64,000 nt of DNA from Bacillota bacterium (GTDB lineage Bacteria; Bacillota; Clostridia; Lachnospirales; Lachnospiraceae), in contig JAEZTJ010000025.1 of NCBI GenBank assembly GCA_023421505.1, positions 62,001-126,000 of the forward strand. Direction: 5' to 3'. The notes under the pieces are model-generated. The model made no database searches and was not told where the DNA came from. It saw nothing but the letters and a program-made list of their open reading frames with translations. The position numbers were made by a program, and so were the translations under genes. Shown piece by piece: positions 63,342 through 64,000 of the stretch (the stretch's first letter is position 1; each line of letters starts with the position of its first letter).

Positions 63342-63788
63342 TTACGACCAGCTTTGCAGCTCTATAATATTTCCTTCAATATCGGTTGCATATACAAATA
63401 CAGCTTTTCTTCCGTCACTATATGTGGTTTTGACTAACTCGCCAATTTGACCGCCTCCGAACGCCTTTAATTTATTTAAGGTTTCTTCCACATCATCTAC
63501 CCCAAATGCCAGATGAGCCAGGCCACATTGATTAATGACAGGCTTCGCCTTTTCTATCATTTCATCATACGAGAATATTTCAAGAGTCGGATGCTTCTCA
63601 TCATAACCTGGCAGACATAAATGCTCTCCTGTTATATGTGCATTCTTAACCCCGGTCATCTTATCCAGCCATTCCCCTTTTAAATCTCTTGTTTCACTAA
63701 TACTCTTACAACAAAAAACCTCCTTGTAAAATTGTATCAGCTTCTTACTGTCTTTTGCTATAATATTTGTATGTACATATCGAAGCAT
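63342..63788 (-). CDS. VOC-family (glyoxalase-fold) protein
   Basis: 148 residues. MLRYVHTNIIAKDSKKLIQF begins the first module with His6, HPTLEIFSY carries a Glu, LAHLAFGVDD a His and DIEGNIIELQSW the last Glu, so all four metal ligands look present. The insertion LDKMTGVKNAHITGEHL is like dioxygenase/isomerase-type VOC members rather than glyoxalase I. The substrate cannot be assigned. No adjacent pathway genes. Confidence 0.8.
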   Translation of the reverse strand: MLRYVHTNIIAKDSKKLIQFYKEVFCCKSISETRDLKGEWLDKMTGVKNAHITGEHLCLPGYDEKHPTLEIFSYDEMIEKAKPVINQCGLAHLAFGVDDVEETLNKLKAFGGGQIGELVKTTYSDGRKAVFVYATDIEGNIIELQSWS

Positions 63789-63943
63789 AGATTAATCTCC
63801 TTTTAAGCTTATCCGGTAAAGTTCTATTCATAATGCTACTGATAATATATTTAAAAGTATAACAAATCTTCCTTAATCTGTTAATTGCTAATGTATACAA
63901 TTTGTGTACTGCTTACTTGCGATTATTAATAAAATACTGCCAA

Positions 63944-63990
63944 TAAAAAGGAAGTGCACTCATAGCTACTGAACTTTTGAGTTACACTCC
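63944..63990 (-). terminator. Terminator for a minus-strand gene beyond the window
   Basis: GGAAGTGCACTCA (63950-63962) and TGAGTTACACTCC (63978-63990) pair with two mismatches; on the minus strand TTTTT follows. Confidence 0.55.
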
Positions 63991-64000
63991 CATATTAGTT

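Overview
The window is AT-rich, gene-dense chromosomal DNA from a Gram-positive, endospore-forming anaerobe. Strong GGAGG-type ribosome binding sites, an alpha/beta-type spore protein (37334-37546), AddAB instead of RecBCD, an ECF thiamine transporter under a TPP riboswitch, and sugar genes (a GH94 phosphorylase, a CE2-type esterase, xylB with a ROK repressor) point to a saccharolytic clostridium. A Lachnospiraceae member related to Lachnoclostridium/Anaerocolumna is my inference, not a measurement. No rRNA, tRNA, CRISPR array, prophage or complete insertion sequence was seen.

Layout. 1-5.7 kb: the 3' part of a CobD/HisC-like PLP enzyme, then a MarR-controlled heterodimeric ABC exporter. 5.8-11 kb: clpP translationally coupled to an AraC-type regulator, an ABC-F ATPase, an unusual class I amidotransferase-like protein and a membrane-bound XRE regulator. 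11-17.7 kb: purA, a TetR-controlled BcrAB-like ABC transporter with two matching operators, a PLC-like protein, dut, a LysR regulator and a PPOX-fold flavoprotein. 17.7-20 kb: a 142-bp MITE-like element, a SAP-domain protein, an HMA-fold protein without its metal-binding cysteines and a methyltransferase. 20-26 kb: purB, a CE2-type esterase, purF and purC on the minus strand, separated by short palindromic repeats. 26-33.7 kb: an anion permease, a lipoprotein, a small membrane protein, the GH94 phosphorylase, Hsp33 and a methyltransferase. 34-37.5 kb: xylB diverging from its ROK repressor, then the spore protein. 37.8-45.7 kb: addB-addA and a divergent membrane-anchored protein. 45.8-52.6 kb: degV, nadE, a probable structured non-coding RNA, a two-component system and a secreted Big2 protein. 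52.7-64 kb: a glyoxalase, carAB behind a probable attenuator, tandem SpoIID-like/peptidoglycan-binding paralogues, thiT with its TPP riboswitch, a lipoprotein amidase, an SMR exporter and a VOC protein.

How the parts fit. Most of the window is housekeeping: purine synthesis (purA, purB, purC, purF), carbamoyl phosphate (carAB), NAD (nadE), thiamine uptake, DNA repair (addAB, dut) and protein quality control (clpP, hslO). Around this sit small locally regulated modules: MarR-ABC, TetR-ABC and ROK-xylB, each with inverted repeats at the expected promoter positions. The least-explained material is non-coding: two families of short palindromic intergenic repeats, a MITE-like element, a 150-220 nt structured RNA upstream of nadE, a paired direct repeat before the SpoIID-like genes, and several structured leaders. 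I found no convincing new multigene defence or mobile system.
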